NCBI GenBank assembly: GCA_015064445.1
Contig: SVSE01000008.1
Coordinates: 23,827 to 87,826 of the forward strand
From: Oscillospiraceae bacterium
Lineage (GTDB): Bacteria > Bacillota > Clostridia > Oscillospirales > CAG-272
Reading direction: 5' to 3'
Length of the DNA: 64,000 bases
The position numbers were made by a program, and so were the translations under genes. The notes beneath the pieces were generated by a model that was given only the letters and a program-made list of their open reading frames with translations, was not told where the DNA came from and did no database searches. The stretch's first letter is position 1. Each line of letters opens with the position of its first letter. Below are positions 1 to 9,473 of the stretch, one piece after another.

Positions 1-1385
1 GCATAGGTTGTTCCGTAAACCTTTTCCTCGGTATGATCGCAACGAGTTGTTCCGTCCTCAGCTGTATTTGTACAAGCGTGGATTGTGTACTCGTGCTTAA
101 TACATGTCTCGGCAATAGGATCTCCTACTGCATTATCCATATCAACATTGTGGTTTGTAGGATCAATTGCTGTGTAGTTGTCCTTAAAGTCATTGCCCTG
201 ACATACTGTACAGCTATATACTGTATAGCCCTGTCTCATACATGTTGGGGCTACAACGCTTTGAGCCTGTGCCTCCTTGTATGTGCCAAGGAATTCATTG
301 TTTGCATCATAATTCTTGTAGTCGTGTCTACCTGTTGGGTCCTCAAATACATGCGCCTTATTCATAGCGGAGCACTGTGTACAGTTAGGATTAGACTTAT
401 CACAGGTTGTAGAAAGATTTACCTTTCCAGCAGCTACACAAGTGGAGCAAACCTGTGCATCAACACAAGTAGCAGCAGTGCCAGGCACGTGAGCTGTGTA
501 AGTATTTTCAATAGTTATTTCCTTTGAAACTGGGCCCTGTGCAGGTGTACCAGTACAGCCATCCTGACCTTTTCTTGAGCACTCATAGTTTCTCTTTTCA
601 AGAGATGAGCATGTAGCAGGAGATGAAACGCCAAGGTCTACTGTATAATCGTGACCAAGAGCTGTTCCTATATCTGCTTCCTCAGTATATTCGCAACGGC
701 TACATTTCCATACGTCGTGCTGTGCAGTTGTACATGTAGCAGCTACTGTGCTTATACGATGTGTATCAGCGTGTGGAATATCATGTCCCAATGCTGGGAA
801 ATCCTTTGGAACCTCAGTAAATGAAGGATCCTTCTCATTACAAACTGTACATCTCTTGGTTATTACACCCTCTGAGCCTGTTGTACAGGTAGGAGCGATC
901 TCGTTGTCATAAAGTTCCTTTTCTTGATAGTTATGTCCAGGAGCGACTATAACATTAACCTTCTTTTCCTGACCACAAACGCTACACTTTTCAACCGAGT
1001 ATCCGTTTACAGTACAGGTTGCCTGAATTGTTGAGTTTTCAACTGCAACATATGTATGCTGACCTGTAGGTGGCTTCTTATCAAGCTTTGCATCACCATT
1101 TGTGTCTCCACATCTTGAGCAGGTCTGAGTTGTATAGCCCTCTGTCTTACAGGTAGGCTCAACAACTGTTGATACGTGATCATGCCCCAATGCAGGAATG
1201 ATTTCATTCTTTGTGTTTTCACACTCAGAGCACTTCATAACCTTAACGCCTGATTTAAGGCAGGTTGCAGCAGTGCCAGCCTCTGGTACTTCAACAGTAT
1301 ATTCGCACTCATGTCCGCATGATGTGAATGCCATTACTGTAATTACTGTAACCAAGGCAAGAAGCAATAAAAGTAATTTCTTCAT
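1..1385 (-). CDS. Cys-rich repeat lipoprotein, C-terminal part missing
   Basis: The reading frame starts with ATG at 1385 and is open through the first base of the window, so about 461 residues are present and the C-terminus is missing. The N-terminus is a lipoprotein signal: two lysines, a hydrophobic stretch, then Phe-Thr-Ser-Cys near residue 23 as a plausible lipobox. The rest consists of about eight or nine degenerate repeats of 40-50 residues, each with a Thr-Cys, a Cys-X-X-Cys ten or so residues later, and often a Gly-His near the end. They look like small zinc-ribbon or disulfide modules. An AAGGA ribosome site precedes the ATG, and a consensus promoter lies upstream. I infer a surface-anchored protein and do not recognise its function. 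The BspA-like protein at 52961-56194 carries a similar Cys-rich stretch before its C-terminal domain. Confidence 0.75.
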   Translation of the reverse strand, partial: MKKLLLLLLALVTVITVMAFTSCGHECEYTVEVPEAGTAATCLKSGVKVMKCSECENTKNEIIPALGHDHVSTVVEPTCKTEGYTTQTCSRCGDTNGDAKLDKKPPTGQHTYVAVENSTIQATCTVNGYSVEKCSVCGQEKKVNVIVAPGHNYQEKELYDNEIAPTCTTGSEGVITKRCTVCNEKDPSFTEVPKDFPALGHDIPHADTHRISTVAATCTTAQHDVWKCSRCEYTEEADIGTALGHDYTVDLGVSSPATCSSLEKRNYECSRKGQDGCTGTPAQGPVSKEITIENTYTAHVPGTAATCVDAQVCSTCVAAGKVNLSTTCDKSNPNCTQCSAMNKAHVFEDPTGRHDYKNYDANNEFLGTYKEAQAQSVVAPTCMRQGYTVYSCTVCQGNDFKDNYTAIDPTNHNVDMDNAVGDPIAETCIKHEYTIHACTNTAEDGTTRCDHTEEKVYGTTY

Positions 1386-1403
1386 AAAAGTAAGTCCTTT
1401 CTC

Positions 1404-1423
1404 AAACGCTTAATGTCGCGTTT
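1404..1423 (-). promoter_or_regulatory. Short inverted repeat in the lipoprotein 5' leader
   Basis: AAACGC and GCGTTT are separated by 8 nt, between the promoter at 1433-1461 and the start codon at 1385. It could be an mRNA hairpin or an operator. Function is unknown. Confidence 0.3.
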
Positions 1424-1432
1424 CATAAATAT

Positions 1433-1461
1433 ATTTTACTATATAAGAGGGGATTTGTCAA
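1433..1461 (-). promoter_or_regulatory. Sigma-A promoter of the Cys-rich lipoprotein
   Basis: Minus-strand TTGACA (1461-1456), 17-nt spacer and TAAAAT (1438-1433), about 45 nt before the lipoprotein start codon. Confidence 0.7.
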
Positions 1462-1582
1462 GCAAATTGAGCATTTTCGTGCAAAAGCACAATACAAGGA
1501 GCTCTATTTTGTGTATTTTGCACAAATTCAAGCTTTCGTGTTACATGTCAAGCAATTTGTTTCAAGGTCAATTTGTCATAAG

Positions 1583-1614
1583 AAAAAAGAGCCCGCATTT
1601 AAGCGAGCCCTTTT
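1583..1614 (-). terminator. Terminator of tilS-hpt-ftsH
   Basis: On the minus strand an 8-bp stem (GGGCTCGC with GCGGGCTC, two G-U pairs) and a 6-nt loop are followed by six T, just beyond the ftsH stop codon. Confidence 0.75.
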
Positions 1615-1617
1615 GCT

Positions 1618-3768
1618 TTATTTTTCAGTTTCGTCAGGGGATGTGTTTGTATTTTCGCCATTTTCCTCGTTTTGTGATGCTTCGATTTCAGGAGCGCTTT
1701 GCTCTTCATCGTCGCTAATTCCGAGTGCCCTTTCAAGCTCACGGCGAGCCTCCTCCTCTTGACGCTTCTTTGCCTCGATTTCTGCCTGTCTGCGTTGATT
1801 TTCCTCTTCGCTTCTACGCTTTTTCTCGGTAACGAGCGCCTCTACCTCTTCCATAGTAGCGCCGTCTCTCATAGCGAATTCAAATTGCTCATCATCCATA
1901 ATTTCGTTACGGAGCAAGAATTCGGTAATAAAGTCGAGCTTTTCTCTATACTTGGCAAGAGTATCCCAAGCAAGCTTATAAGCCTCATCAATAATTTTCT
2001 TGATTTCCGAATCGATTTTAGCAGCAGTTTGCTCTGAATATGTCGGAGTTGAGCTGAAATCTCTGCCGAGGAACACTGCGTCGCTTGAATGGTCAGAGCC
2101 GAAGTGGATTGTTCCAAGCTCATCGCTCATACCGTAAACGGTAACCATCTTTCTTGCAACCTGTGTTGCCCTCATAATATCGTTAGATGCACCACCTGTA
2201 TAGTCACCAAAGCACATTTGCTCTGCCACTCTACCACCGAGCATCATAGCGATTCTTTCCTTCATCTCCTGTTTGGATTCGCTGTACTTATCCTCAACAG
2301 GTGGAGTAAGTGTATAACCAAGCGCGCGTCCACTTGGAATAATGGAAATTTGACGAACAGGGTCTTGAGTTGGAAGAATGTGTGAAAGGATTGCGTGTCC
2401 TGCCTCGTGTGTTGCAGTATTGCGCTTTTCCTTATCGCTCATCTTCTTTGCCTTCTTTTGAGTTCCTACGGTTACCTTAATCATAGAATCCTCAATTTCA
2501 GCCATACCTATAAGTGCCTTACCGCGTCTTGCGGCAAGAAGTGCTGCCTCATTTAAGAGGTTAGCAAGGTCTGCGCCTGTAAAGCCAACGGTTGTTTGAG
2601 CAACCTTGCGAAGGTCAACGCTCTCCTCAAAGGGCTTTTCCTTTGAGTGTACCTTCAAGATTTCCTCACGACCAGTCAAATCTGGATAGCCAACTGTGAT
2701 TTGTCTGTCAAATCTACCTGGACGAAGAAGTGCTGAGTCAAGAATGTCAGGACGGTTTGTCGCTGCCATTACGATAATACCAGAATGACCGTCAAAGCCA
2801 TCCATTTCAACAAGAAGCTGGTTGAGAGTCTGCTCTCTTTCATCGTGTCCACCACCAAGACCTGCTCCACGCTGTCTACCTACCGCATCAATTTCATCAA
2901 TAAAGATGATTGCAGCGTTTGAGCGTCTTGCATTATCAAAGAGGTCACGAACACGAGATGCACCAACACCTACATACATTTCAACAAAGTCAGAGCCCGA
3001 CATCGAGAAGAACGGAACTCCTGCCTCTCCTGCGACTGCCTTTGCAAGAAGGGTTTTACCTGTACCTGGAGGACCTACAAGAAGCACACCGTGAGGGATT
3101 TTTGCGCCGAGGCGTGTGAATTTAGTAGGATTTTTAAGGTATTCAACGACCTCAACAAGCTCTTCCTTTTCCTCGTCACAGCCTGCAACATCGTCGAATT
3201 TAACTATCTTACCATCATTTGAAGCATTTCTTGCCTTTGACTTACCAAAGCTTCCCATCTTACCGCCATTAGCCTGACGCATTGAGAATACCATAAAGAT
3301 AATAAAGAGCACTACCAAAATAATGTAAGGAAGATAGCTTACAAACCAAGGTGTTTCCTTAACCTCTTTATATTGAATTTTAACAAGAATGCTTGTATCT
3401 CCGAGCTTTTCTTGAATTATTGCAAGCTTGCCCTCTCCGTAGTTACCAGGAGAGAAAAACTCATAATATTCAAGCTCAGAAAGCTCAGCAACCTTTATTC
3501 TGTCAGAGAGTCCTGCGTCGTTTTTCTTATCGCCATCGTGATAATTTTCCCAGTCCTCCTGAGTCTCAAAGAGCCAAATTTTAAACTCGTTTGGATCGCC
3601 TATAAAGCCATAAACCTTGTTTTCCTCAAATTGAGCAATCATATCGCTATATGAGAATATGGTTTCGTCCTTATCGCTTGAAAATAGCGAGGCGATTGCC
3701 ACTATAATAACTCCAATAAGCACAACATAGAATATCAGAGTTATAATACCACTTTTTTTCTTTTTCAT
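1618..3768 (-). CDS. ftsH: ATP-dependent zinc metalloprotease FtsH
   Basis: FtsH is a membrane-anchored AAA+ protease that degrades misassembled membrane proteins and short-lived regulators. The 716-residue protein has transmembrane segments at about 8-28 and 142-163 flanking an extracytoplasmic domain. The AAA module has Walker A GPPGTGKT at 232-239 and Walker B with IDEID near 290. The zinc site HEAGH is at 454-458. The C-terminus, after about residue 640, is a long Glu/Lys/Arg-rich tail that makes the protein longer than the usual 610-650 residues. GGAGG lies just before the ATG. It is the last gene of the tilS-hpt-ftsH operon, a conserved Bacillota arrangement, with only 14 nt between hpt and ftsH. 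Confidence 0.97.
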   Translation of the reverse strand: MKKKKSGIITLIFYVVLIGVIIVAIASLFSSDKDETIFSYSDMIAQFEENKVYGFIGDPNEFKIWLFETQEDWENYHDGDKKNDAGLSDRIKVAELSELEYYEFFSPGNYGEGKLAIIQEKLGDTSILVKIQYKEVKETPWFVSYLPYIILVVLFIIFMVFSMRQANGGKMGSFGKSKARNASNDGKIVKFDDVAGCDEEKEELVEVVEYLKNPTKFTRLGAKIPHGVLLVGPPGTGKTLLAKAVAGEAGVPFFSMSGSDFVEMYVGVGASRVRDLFDNARRSNAAIIFIDEIDAVGRQRGAGLGGGHDEREQTLNQLLVEMDGFDGHSGIIVMAATNRPDILDSALLRPGRFDRQITVGYPDLTGREEILKVHSKEKPFEESVDLRKVAQTTVGFTGADLANLLNEAALLAARRGKALIGMAEIEDSMIKVTVGTQKKAKKMSDKEKRNTATHEAGHAILSHILPTQDPVRQISIIPSGRALGYTLTPPVEDKYSESKQEMKERIAMMLGGRVAEQMCFGDYTGGASNDIMRATQVARKMVTVYGMSDELGTIHFGSDHSSDAVFLGRDFSSTPTYSEQTAAKIDSEIKKIIDEAYKLAWDTLAKYREKLDFITEFLLRNEIMDDEQFEFAMRDGATMEEVEALVTEKKRRSEEENQRRQAEIEAKKRQEEEARRELERALGISDDEEQSAPEIEASQNEENGENTNTSPDETEK

Positions 3769-3782
3769 TAGTTCCTCCGAGG

Positions 3783-4331
3783 TTATTTATTGTATACTTC
3801 TGGCTTCAAAATTCCCACATATGGAAGTGTACGATAAAGCTCTGCGTAATCAAGTCCGTAGCCAACCACGAACTCGTCAGGAATTTCTGCGCCAGTATAT
3901 GTAGCCTGGAAGTCAACCTGTCTTCTTGATGGCTTATCAAGAAGTGTACAGGTGTTTACGCTACGAGCGCCACCAAGCTTAAGATAATCAACAAGATAAG
4001 AAAGGGTCTTTCCACTATCAATGATATCCTCAACAACGAGAATATCGAGCTCTGAAAGGTCTGCTCTATGAAGGTCGAGAATTATGTTTATTTTACCTGT
4101 TGTTTCAGTTCCAGCGCCATAGGATGAGACCTTCATAAAGTCTATTTCAACAGGACGCTTGATTTTCTTCATAAGGTCAGACATAAACACAACGCTTCCC
4201 TTTAGTATGCACAAAAGGAGCAATCTCTTGCTTCTATCTGCATAATCTCTGTCAATTTGCTCCGCAATCCTTGTTGTCATTGCGTCTATTTCGCTCTCGC
4301 TAAACAAAACTTCTTTGATGTCATTTGTCAT
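3783..4331 (-). CDS. hpt: Hypoxanthine phosphoribosyltransferase
   Basis: This 182-residue purine-salvage enzyme joins hypoxanthine or guanine to PRPP. The PRPP-binding signature is the hydrophobic strand followed by [11 protein letters not shown] near residues 99-109. The lysine/valine region for base recognition near the C-terminus ([11 protein letters not shown]) is also present. Length is normal for bacterial HPRT (about 180). A GAGGAGA ribosome site precedes the ATG. It sits 12 nt after tilS and 14 nt before ftsH, so it is almost certainly co-transcribed with them. Confidence 0.96.
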   Translation of the reverse strand: MTNDIKEVLFSESEIDAMTTRIAEQIDRDYADRSKRLLLLCILKGSVVFMSDLMKKIKRPVEIDFMKVSSYGAGTETTGKINIILDLHRADLSELDILVVEDIIDSGKTLSYLVDYLKLGGARSVNTCTLLDKPSRRQVDFQATYTGAEIPDEFVVGYGLDYAELYRTLPYVGILKPEVYNK

Positions 4332-4343
4332 TTTAACTTCTCC

Positions 4344-5645
4344 TCATCTATAAAAGTCAAGTCTAATATCTTTTCCCTTAGCGCCATCTCTTAGTGCCAC
4401 CTCGGGAATAGCAACGATTCCATTATCGTCGCATATTATCGGAATTTTAGCCCTCAGGTGTGACGGAATTTTCCTCTCACACATAAGCTTCTTTACCTTT
4501 TTTGTCATCTTGCCCTGCAAAATAACATCTCCTTCACGCCTTGAACGAGCAATCAAATTACCATTTATCGCGTCCTGCGAAAGAGTTAGGCTTAGGTAGC
4601 ATTCCTTATCGCTTGGCGCGTGGTCGCAATCGTATAAAATAACAACCGATGCTCCAGCAATTTCGTTTACTCCCTTACCAAGCGCACACTCAAACTCAAC
4701 GCTATCAAGGTCCGTGGTTTTTATAAACACAAGGTGGTCGCTCTCTCGCTTAAGGGATATTCCCTTACAAAGATTTATAAGCTCCCCACACTCGCTCCTT
4801 GGAATAAAATCAACGCACGCATTAATTGACTTAAAATCAAGATTTTCGCCCGAAAGAGCCTTAAAAACTCTTGCCTTTACGCTATCGTGGCATTGAGCTA
4901 TCCTTTCAGGATAAATATATCCGTTCGGACAATGCTCCAAGATAAAGCTCTGCGCCATTTGCTCAATTAGCTCCTCATCCTGACGAAGCGTTGTACCAAG
5001 CCTTGCAACGGACTGGGCAAGTGACGGATTAAGTCGTACGAGCGCAGGCACGATCTCGTGTCTTATATAATTTCTTGTATAGTCAGTATTCGCGTTAGTA
5101 GAATCAGTAACATACTCGACACCGTTTTTCTCACAATAATCGAGAATTTCTTTTTTTGTAGCAAGGATAAGTGGTCGAATGATTTTGCCATTTACTGCCC
5201 TTATTCCTGCGATTCCGTTAGCACCACTGCCACGCACGAGGTTGAAAATAACGCTTTCAACATTATCGTCAGCATTATGTGCAACCGCAATCGCATCAAA
5301 GCCACGCGCAATTCTTTCTTCCTCTAACACACGGTATCTTTCATCCCTTGCACATTCCTCGACTCCCTTACCACTTTTCCTTGCAAGAGTAGGAATGTCG
5401 ATTTTATGGCAAACAAATTCAACACCATATTTTTGGCACATTTTGCGACAAAAGTCCTCGTCCCTTTGTGCCTCGTCGGCGCGAATCATATGATTTACAT
5501 GAACGCAGGCAATTTTTTCTGCCCTTTTGGAAAAATAATGTAGCAGAGCCGATGAATCAGCACCACCGGAAAAGCCGATTATTAATTTTCCATATGCGCA
5601 AGACATTTTGCTTTGCGAGATGGCCCTCTCGATTTTTCCTTCCAA
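4344..5645 (-). CDS. tilS: tRNA(Ile)-lysidine synthase, TTG start
   Basis: TilS adds lysine to C34 of tRNA-Ile2 (CAU anticodon), which switches its codon specificity from AUG to AUA; the gene is essential. The PP-loop motif SGGADSSAL is at about residues 26-34, and the 433-residue length fits a TilS with its C-terminal tRNA-binding domains. The start is read as TTG at 5645, preceded by AGGTGG. The next ATG (14 codons in) would leave only about 12 residues before the PP-loop, which is shorter than usual. It is the first gene of tilS-hpt-ftsH, with a promoter at 5683-5711. Confidence 0.93.
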   Translation of the reverse strand: MEGKIERAISQSKMSCAYGKLIIGFSGGADSSALLHYFSKRAEKIACVHVNHMIRADEAQRDEDFCRKMCQKYGVEFVCHKIDIPTLARKSGKGVEECARDERYRVLEEERIARGFDAIAVAHNADDNVESVIFNLVRGSGANGIAGIRAVNGKIIRPLILATKKEILDYCEKNGVEYVTDSTNANTDYTRNYIRHEIVPALVRLNPSLAQSVARLGTTLRQDEELIEQMAQSFILEHCPNGYIYPERIAQCHDSVKARVFKALSGENLDFKSINACVDFIPRSECGELINLCKGISLKRESDHLVFIKTTDLDSVEFECALGKGVNEIAGASVVILYDCDHAPSDKECYLSLTLSQDAINGNLIARSRREGDVILQGKMTKKVKKLMCERKIPSHLRAKIPIICDDNGIVAIPEVALRDGAKGKDIRLDFYR

Positions 5646-5682
5646 GTCCTTCCACCTACCGTTGATGATTTTATTATTTATT

Positions 5683-5711
5683 ATATTACTATAATTTTAA
5701 CAAAATTTCAA
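5683..5711 (-). promoter_or_regulatory. Promoter of tilS-hpt-ftsH
   Basis: Minus-strand TTGAAA (5711-5706), 17-nt spacer, TAATAT (5688-5683), about 40 nt before the TTG start codon. Confidence 0.55.
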
Positions 5712-5723
5712 TACTTGTTTAAT

Positions 5724-5762
5724 AAAAAAATGTTGAAATGGCGATTTTTCACCATTTCAACA
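5724..5762 (-). terminator. Terminator of the small gene at 5781-5999
   Basis: Perfect 11-bp stem TGTTGAAATGG / CCATTTCAACA with a 10-nt loop. On the minus strand it is followed by seven T. It isolates this gene from tilS. Confidence 0.85.
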
Positions 5763-5780
5763 CATTCACATTGTTTCACT

Positions 5781-5999
5781 TCACTTCTTCGACACATTTC
5801 CCTCTTTATCTTCCTTATCTTTATCTTCCTTGTCTTTTTCTATAATTTTTAACACAATTTTTCTCAAGGTCTTGTGTACATCTTTAGTTTTCTCATCAGG
5901 TACAGTTTTTATTTTAGTGCTGTACTGAAAATACTCGTTTGCCAAATCACCCTCGGGACATAATCTTTCGCCATTTAGGTCTTCTATAATTTTTGACAT
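5781..5999 (-). CDS. Small charged protein of unknown function
   Basis: 72 residues. The first 50 residues look like an ordinary folded or helical segment, and the C-terminus is an almost pure Lys/Asp/Glu stretch. There is no signal peptide, membrane segment or motif I recognise. The gene call rests on a strong AGGAGG 5-6 nt before the ATG and on a strong terminator directly downstream, which together suggest a single-gene transcription unit. It could be a cytosolic accessory protein; no function is proposed. Confidence 0.6.
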   Translation of the reverse strand: MSKIIEDLNGERLCPEGDLANEYFQYSTKIKTVPDEKTKDVHKTLRKIVLKIIEKDKEDKDKEDKEGNVSKK

Positions 6000-6212
6000 A
6001 TTTTTCCTCCTACTTTTTTTAGAAATTTTATCCTGAAAAGTAATAAATTATTCAAAAATGTTAAAAATTCTTTTATGTATCAACTTTTTCGTGCTTCATC
6101 GACATAGATATCCATATTTTCCCCACAATGTAGAAAAAATGTATTTTTGGCAAAAATGTTTCGTTGATTTGCTTTACCTTTGATGCTAAAATATATCCAT
6201 AAGGAGATAGAT

Positions 6213-6437
6213 ATGAAAATAACCGAAGGGGAGCGCGCCCATCTGCGCAATTTTATAAAGCTTTGCTACATACTCATAATCATCAGCGCGCTCTATTCAC
6301 TCAAGATTTTCATCAATCCAGAGGGAGCGTACGAGATGCTTGTAGCGCCACATCAGATGAGCATTTATTTGGAGAATATTTTTTGGTCCTTGATGATCAC
6401 AATTTCAGGAAATGCGCTCCTTGAAAGGGGAATTTAA
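6213..6437 (+). CDS. Small two-helix membrane protein
   Basis: 74 residues starting at ATG 6213, chosen over an in-frame ATG at 6180 because AAGGAGAT lies directly before 6213. Two hydrophobic segments (about residues 17-34 and 50-66) are joined by a short loop, and the N-terminus is charged. I do not recognise a family. It is a lone plus-strand gene between two minus-strand units. No clear terminator follows. Confidence 0.5.
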   Translation: MKITEGERAHLRNFIKLCYILIIISALYSLKIFINPEGAYEMLVAPHQMSIYLENIFWSLMITISGNALLERGI

Positions 6438-6579
6438 CTTTTTGTGCAAAATGTCAATTTGACTCCTTGCTTCTCAACCAATATTCACTCGAAAAATGAA
6501 TAAATTCTTGTCAAGTGCTTTTTTGATTTTTTTAAAAATTCTACACTTCATTTTCGGCAATTGTGTAATTTTCGACACG

Positions 6580-6626
6580 ATTTATCCACTTTTCCACGCC
6601 CTCGATGTGTGGAAAAGTGGATAAAT
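6580..6626. repeat. Perfect 18-bp inverted repeat with DnaA-box-like arms
   Basis: The arms at 6580-6597 and 6609-6626 are exact reverse complements around an 11-nt loop. Each arm contains TTATCCAC, eight of nine positions of the DnaA-box consensus TTATCCACA. More TTTCCAC copies follow near 6655 and 6668. The 480-nt stretch from 6438 to 6917 has no credible gene. Confidence 0.6.
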
Positions 6627-6875
6627 TTCACCTCGAACACCGAGTTTTTCACACTTTCCACGCAGTTTTCCACGCTTTTGAACCATTTTAAAAGTGGATT
6701 GCCACCAAATCCATTATTGACAAGTGCAAAAAATGAATTTGTTTAATTTATACAATTTTTATTAGTTTACTAACTATTTTCAAAAAATTTTTAGCCCATT
6801 TTTCTTTGTCCATTTTGCCGAATTTGAATATTGGCAAATGCAAAATGAATATTTTTGACAAGTCAATTTTGAAAC

Positions 6876-6907
6876 AAAAAAGGAGCAAGAAATTCTTACT
6901 CCTTTTT
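6876..6907 (-). terminator. Terminator of the serine hydrolase gene
   Basis: AAAAAGGAG and CTCCTTTTT pair around a short A/T-rich loop that itself pairs (AAGAAATTCTT). It lies about 10 nt after the stop codon at 6918, with a T run on the minus strand. Confidence 0.75.
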
Positions 6908-6917
6908 AGTTTACTCA

Positions 6918-8066
6918 TCACTCTATAATTTGGTTTACAAAGTTCTTGATTTTCGGATGAATTACCTCGTGATGAGGGTTCAAAAGATGCTGTGCATAAA
7001 GTATTGTTATTCCCTTTTCCGGATCCATCGATGCAAGGAAGCCGGCTGCGCCGTCCCAGCCAAACTCGCCCATTGAACAAAGGTTGCCACCTCTACCAAC
7101 GCCTATCTTTGTGCGAACACCATAGCCATAGCCATATTCAGCATTATTCATCCATGTTCTGAACTCTGCCAAGGCGTTCGGATTTTCAAGCGTGTTTGTA
7201 CGCATAAGGTTAACGCTCGCCTTCGAGAGAATTCTCGCTCCGTTTTCGCCAACGCCATAGTTTGTCATAGCAGATGCGAATTTTGCGTAATCATCTATCG
7301 TGGATATAACTCCTGCACCACCAGAATCGTATTCCTCACCAAAAATATATCCGTTTGTCTTTTCGACTCTTTCAGGAATTCCCTTTTCGTGGTTAAATCT
7401 ATATTGGGCGCAAATTCTGCCCTCAATTTCAGGAGTAACATGATAATAGCTATCCTTCATTCCAAGTGGATCAAAGATAACTCTTTTTACATAATCGGCA
7501 AATCTTTCGCCTGTCGCAACCTCAACAACGCCTGCCAAAACATCGTGGCAAAGGCTATACTGCCACATTGTGCCTGCCTCAAAATCGAGCGGTCTATCCG
7601 CTATCGCGCGCACCATATCTCTTGTTGGGCATTTCGGATTTTTAGCCATAAGCTCCATCATAGCAGGAGTTGCATTATCATAGTTAAGGCCTGCTGTCAT
7701 TGAGAAAAGGTCACAAATTTTGATATGATTTTTTATAGGCTCAAGCGTTTCTGTTCCATCAGCGTGCTTTTTTCTTACCTTGCAATTTGCGAACTCGCCA
7801 AGATACCACCAAACAGGGTGGCCCAAGAGAAAGTGCCCCTCCTCCATTGCGTGAAGAGCTGCCGCGCAGGTTATAACCTTTGACGCAGAATACAAGAAAA
7901 ACATTTCCTTGCCATTCATAGGGGTTTTATTTTCCTTGTCAGAATATCCTGCGTAATATCTAAAGACCTCCTTGCCGTAATGAAGCACCTTGCAATCAAA
8001 GCCAGGCACCTTTTCGCGCACAAGAATCGTGTCGAGGTAATTTTTCAAATCAGAAAAGGTATACAT
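6918..8066 (-). CDS. Beta-lactamase-fold serine hydrolase
   Basis: A 382-residue protein of the class C beta-lactamase / penicillin-binding-protein-like esterase family. The SXXK motif with the nucleophile is SASK near residue 80, followed by the expected helix. A Tyr-Ser motif near residue 170 (YSLCHD) matches the YXN/YSX position. The C-terminal region around the GFLASMDP segment carries the usual last strands. There is no signal peptide, so the enzyme is probably cytoplasmic and acts as an esterase or peptidase of unknown substrate rather than an antibiotic resistance enzyme. It has its own terminator and is monocistronic. Confidence 0.8.
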   Translation of the reverse strand: MYTFSDLKNYLDTILVREKVPGFDCKVLHYGKEVFRYYAGYSDKENKTPMNGKEMFFLYSASKVITCAAALHAMEEGHFLLGHPVWWYLGEFANCKVRKKHADGTETLEPIKNHIKICDLFSMTAGLNYDNATPAMMELMAKNPKCPTRDMVRAIADRPLDFEAGTMWQYSLCHDVLAGVVEVATGERFADYVKRVIFDPLGMKDSYYHVTPEIEGRICAQYRFNHEKGIPERVEKTNGYIFGEEYDSGGAGVISTIDDYAKFASAMTNYGVGENGARILSKASVNLMRTNTLENPNALAEFRTWMNNAEYGYGYGVRTKIGVGRGGNLCSMGEFGWDGAAGFLASMDPEKGITILYAQHLLNPHHEVIHPKIKNFVNQIIE

Positions 8067-8140
8067 TTGTTTTCTTCCTTAATATATTTATTATAAATAA
8101 ATTGTATCACAGCGAAAGGCAAAAAGCAAGATTTCAAAAG

Positions 8141-8167
8141 AAAAAACGGTAAAATTACCGTTTTTTA
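8141..8167 (-). terminator. Terminator of the metallo-hydrolase-like gene
   Basis: AAAAAACGGTAA and TTACCGTTTTTT form a stem around a 3-nt loop just after the stop codon at 8175 (minus-strand direction). Confidence 0.8.
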
Positions 8168-8174
8168 TCTTGTT

Positions 8175-9362
8175 TTATTGTTCAGGCGGTGTTTGAGAAT
8201 CTTCTTGCGAAGCATCCGGCGCAACCTCTTCTGGCGGAATCTCTTCTGCAGCAAATTCCTCAACGGCGGGATCGTCCAAAACCGGACCATCCAAAACAGG
8301 CGGTTCTGAAACAGCCTCGTTTAAAGTGAGCTCCTCATTTATCGACTTATTTGCCTTTTTCTTTTCCTTCTTTTTCATAGCCTTTTTATCGATTTTCTCC
8401 TCTACTACCTCTTCGGTCTGCGGAGTGGAGCCAAGCTCTGCATAAATATCAGCCACCGCAATTCCACTTTGATCAGTTAGAGTTGGGTCATCATATTCAA
8501 CCATCTTTTCAAGCGCATCAACGAGCTGCTTCCTCATAGAGTAAGCCTTATTTTCTGCCTTTTCTGCCTTTATTGCCTGCTTTAAGGTTTTTGGGAATGG
8601 CGAAGGCTTTTCATCAAGCCCAAGCTTCAATCTTTCAGGTCCAGAAAGCTTTTTGGTTTCAGCGGTTTCAGCATCAATCGGGATAACAACATATGGCTTT
8701 GCAATCATTTTATTTTTGCATTCGAACTTACGAGGATCGACATTATCGAACATTCCATAGTGAATAGGAACGACAACCTTTGCATCAATTTCACTCACAA
8801 AGCGTTGTGCATCAGTTATGTTCATTGTGCTATATCGGCCCGTGATAGGGATATAAGCAACATCAAGCCCCTTTGGAACTGTCTCTATAACAGCTTTGTT
8901 GTAGAGAGTATTTCCAACATAGTAGATTTTTTTGTTCGACATAGAGTCCTCAATAAGAAGACCAAAGGCAGTCTTATCATCGGTTCTACATTTAATGCCT
9001 GTTACAAGGATATGGCCAACCGTCCACTCATCGCCCTCCTCAAACATAATGTTTGTATATCTACCTGGAATTCTTTCACTATACACTCTATCATACGCTC
9101 TACCAGATGCAAGAACAACTGTCTTTTGTCTTGTTTTGTACAAAAGCTTCTTTACGGTTTTCATATCTGCATGGTCTGCGTGAGAGTTTGTAAGAATAAG
9201 TAAATCAGGCTTTATCTTCAAAAATCTTTTATCAATTTTAAGTCTGCGCCTCATCGTGCGATCAAAATCGTGCATGCCATTAGACAAATATGGGTCTATC
9301 ATTATTTTAAGCTTACCTGAAATGATAAGCAATCCACCTTGTCCGAGCCAAATACTTTTCAT
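8175..9362 (-). CDS. Metallo-beta-lactamase-fold protein (UlaG-like) with altered metal site
   Basis: The first 250 residues have the layout of the UlaG/YtkL branch of the metallo-beta-lactamase superfamily: an N-terminal beta region with DPYLSNG, a metal motif near residue 57 and a late PIHYGMF histidine near residue 200. Two usual ligands are replaced. The HXHXDH motif reads Asn-Ser-His-Ala-Asp-His, and the bridging Asp segment reads Val-Gly-Asn-Thr. The last ~120 residues are a linker, a Lys-rich helix and a Pro/Glu/Asp-rich disordered tail not usual for the family. It may be a reduced or repurposed hydrolase. A good AAAGGAGC site precedes the ATG. Monocistronic. Confidence 0.7.
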   Translation of the reverse strand: MKSIWLGQGGLLIISGKLKIMIDPYLSNGMHDFDRTMRRRLKIDKRFLKIKPDLLILTNSHADHADMKTVKKLLYKTRQKTVVLASGRAYDRVYSERIPGRYTNIMFEEGDEWTVGHILVTGIKCRTDDKTAFGLLIEDSMSNKKIYYVGNTLYNKAVIETVPKGLDVAYIPITGRYSTMNITDAQRFVSEIDAKVVVPIHYGMFDNVDPRKFECKNKMIAKPYVVIPIDAETAETKKLSGPERLKLGLDEKPSPFPKTLKQAIKAEKAENKAYSMRKQLVDALEKMVEYDDPTLTDQSGIAVADIYAELGSTPQTEEVVEEKIDKKAMKKKEKKKANKSINEELTLNEAVSEPPVLDGPVLDDPAVEEFAAEEIPPEEVAPDASQEDSQTPPEQ

Positions 9363-9473
9363 TTTATTGCTCCTTTTAGAATTTATAAGCGACTAAATAC
9401 TATTTAATGATATCATATTTTTTACAATTTGTATACATAATTTTTAAAATTTTAATATTTTTTCTTTTTCTTA

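Noticed and set aside
33..527. Plus-strand ORF of 164 codons
   Set aside because: It is antisense to the Cys-rich lipoprotein, which has signal peptide, promoter and repeats; the plus frame is Cys/Val/Ile-rich noise without a ribosome site.
6561..6746. Plus-strand ORF across the inverted repeat
   Set aside because: It has no ribosome site, reads through the hairpin arms and has no recognisable protein character.
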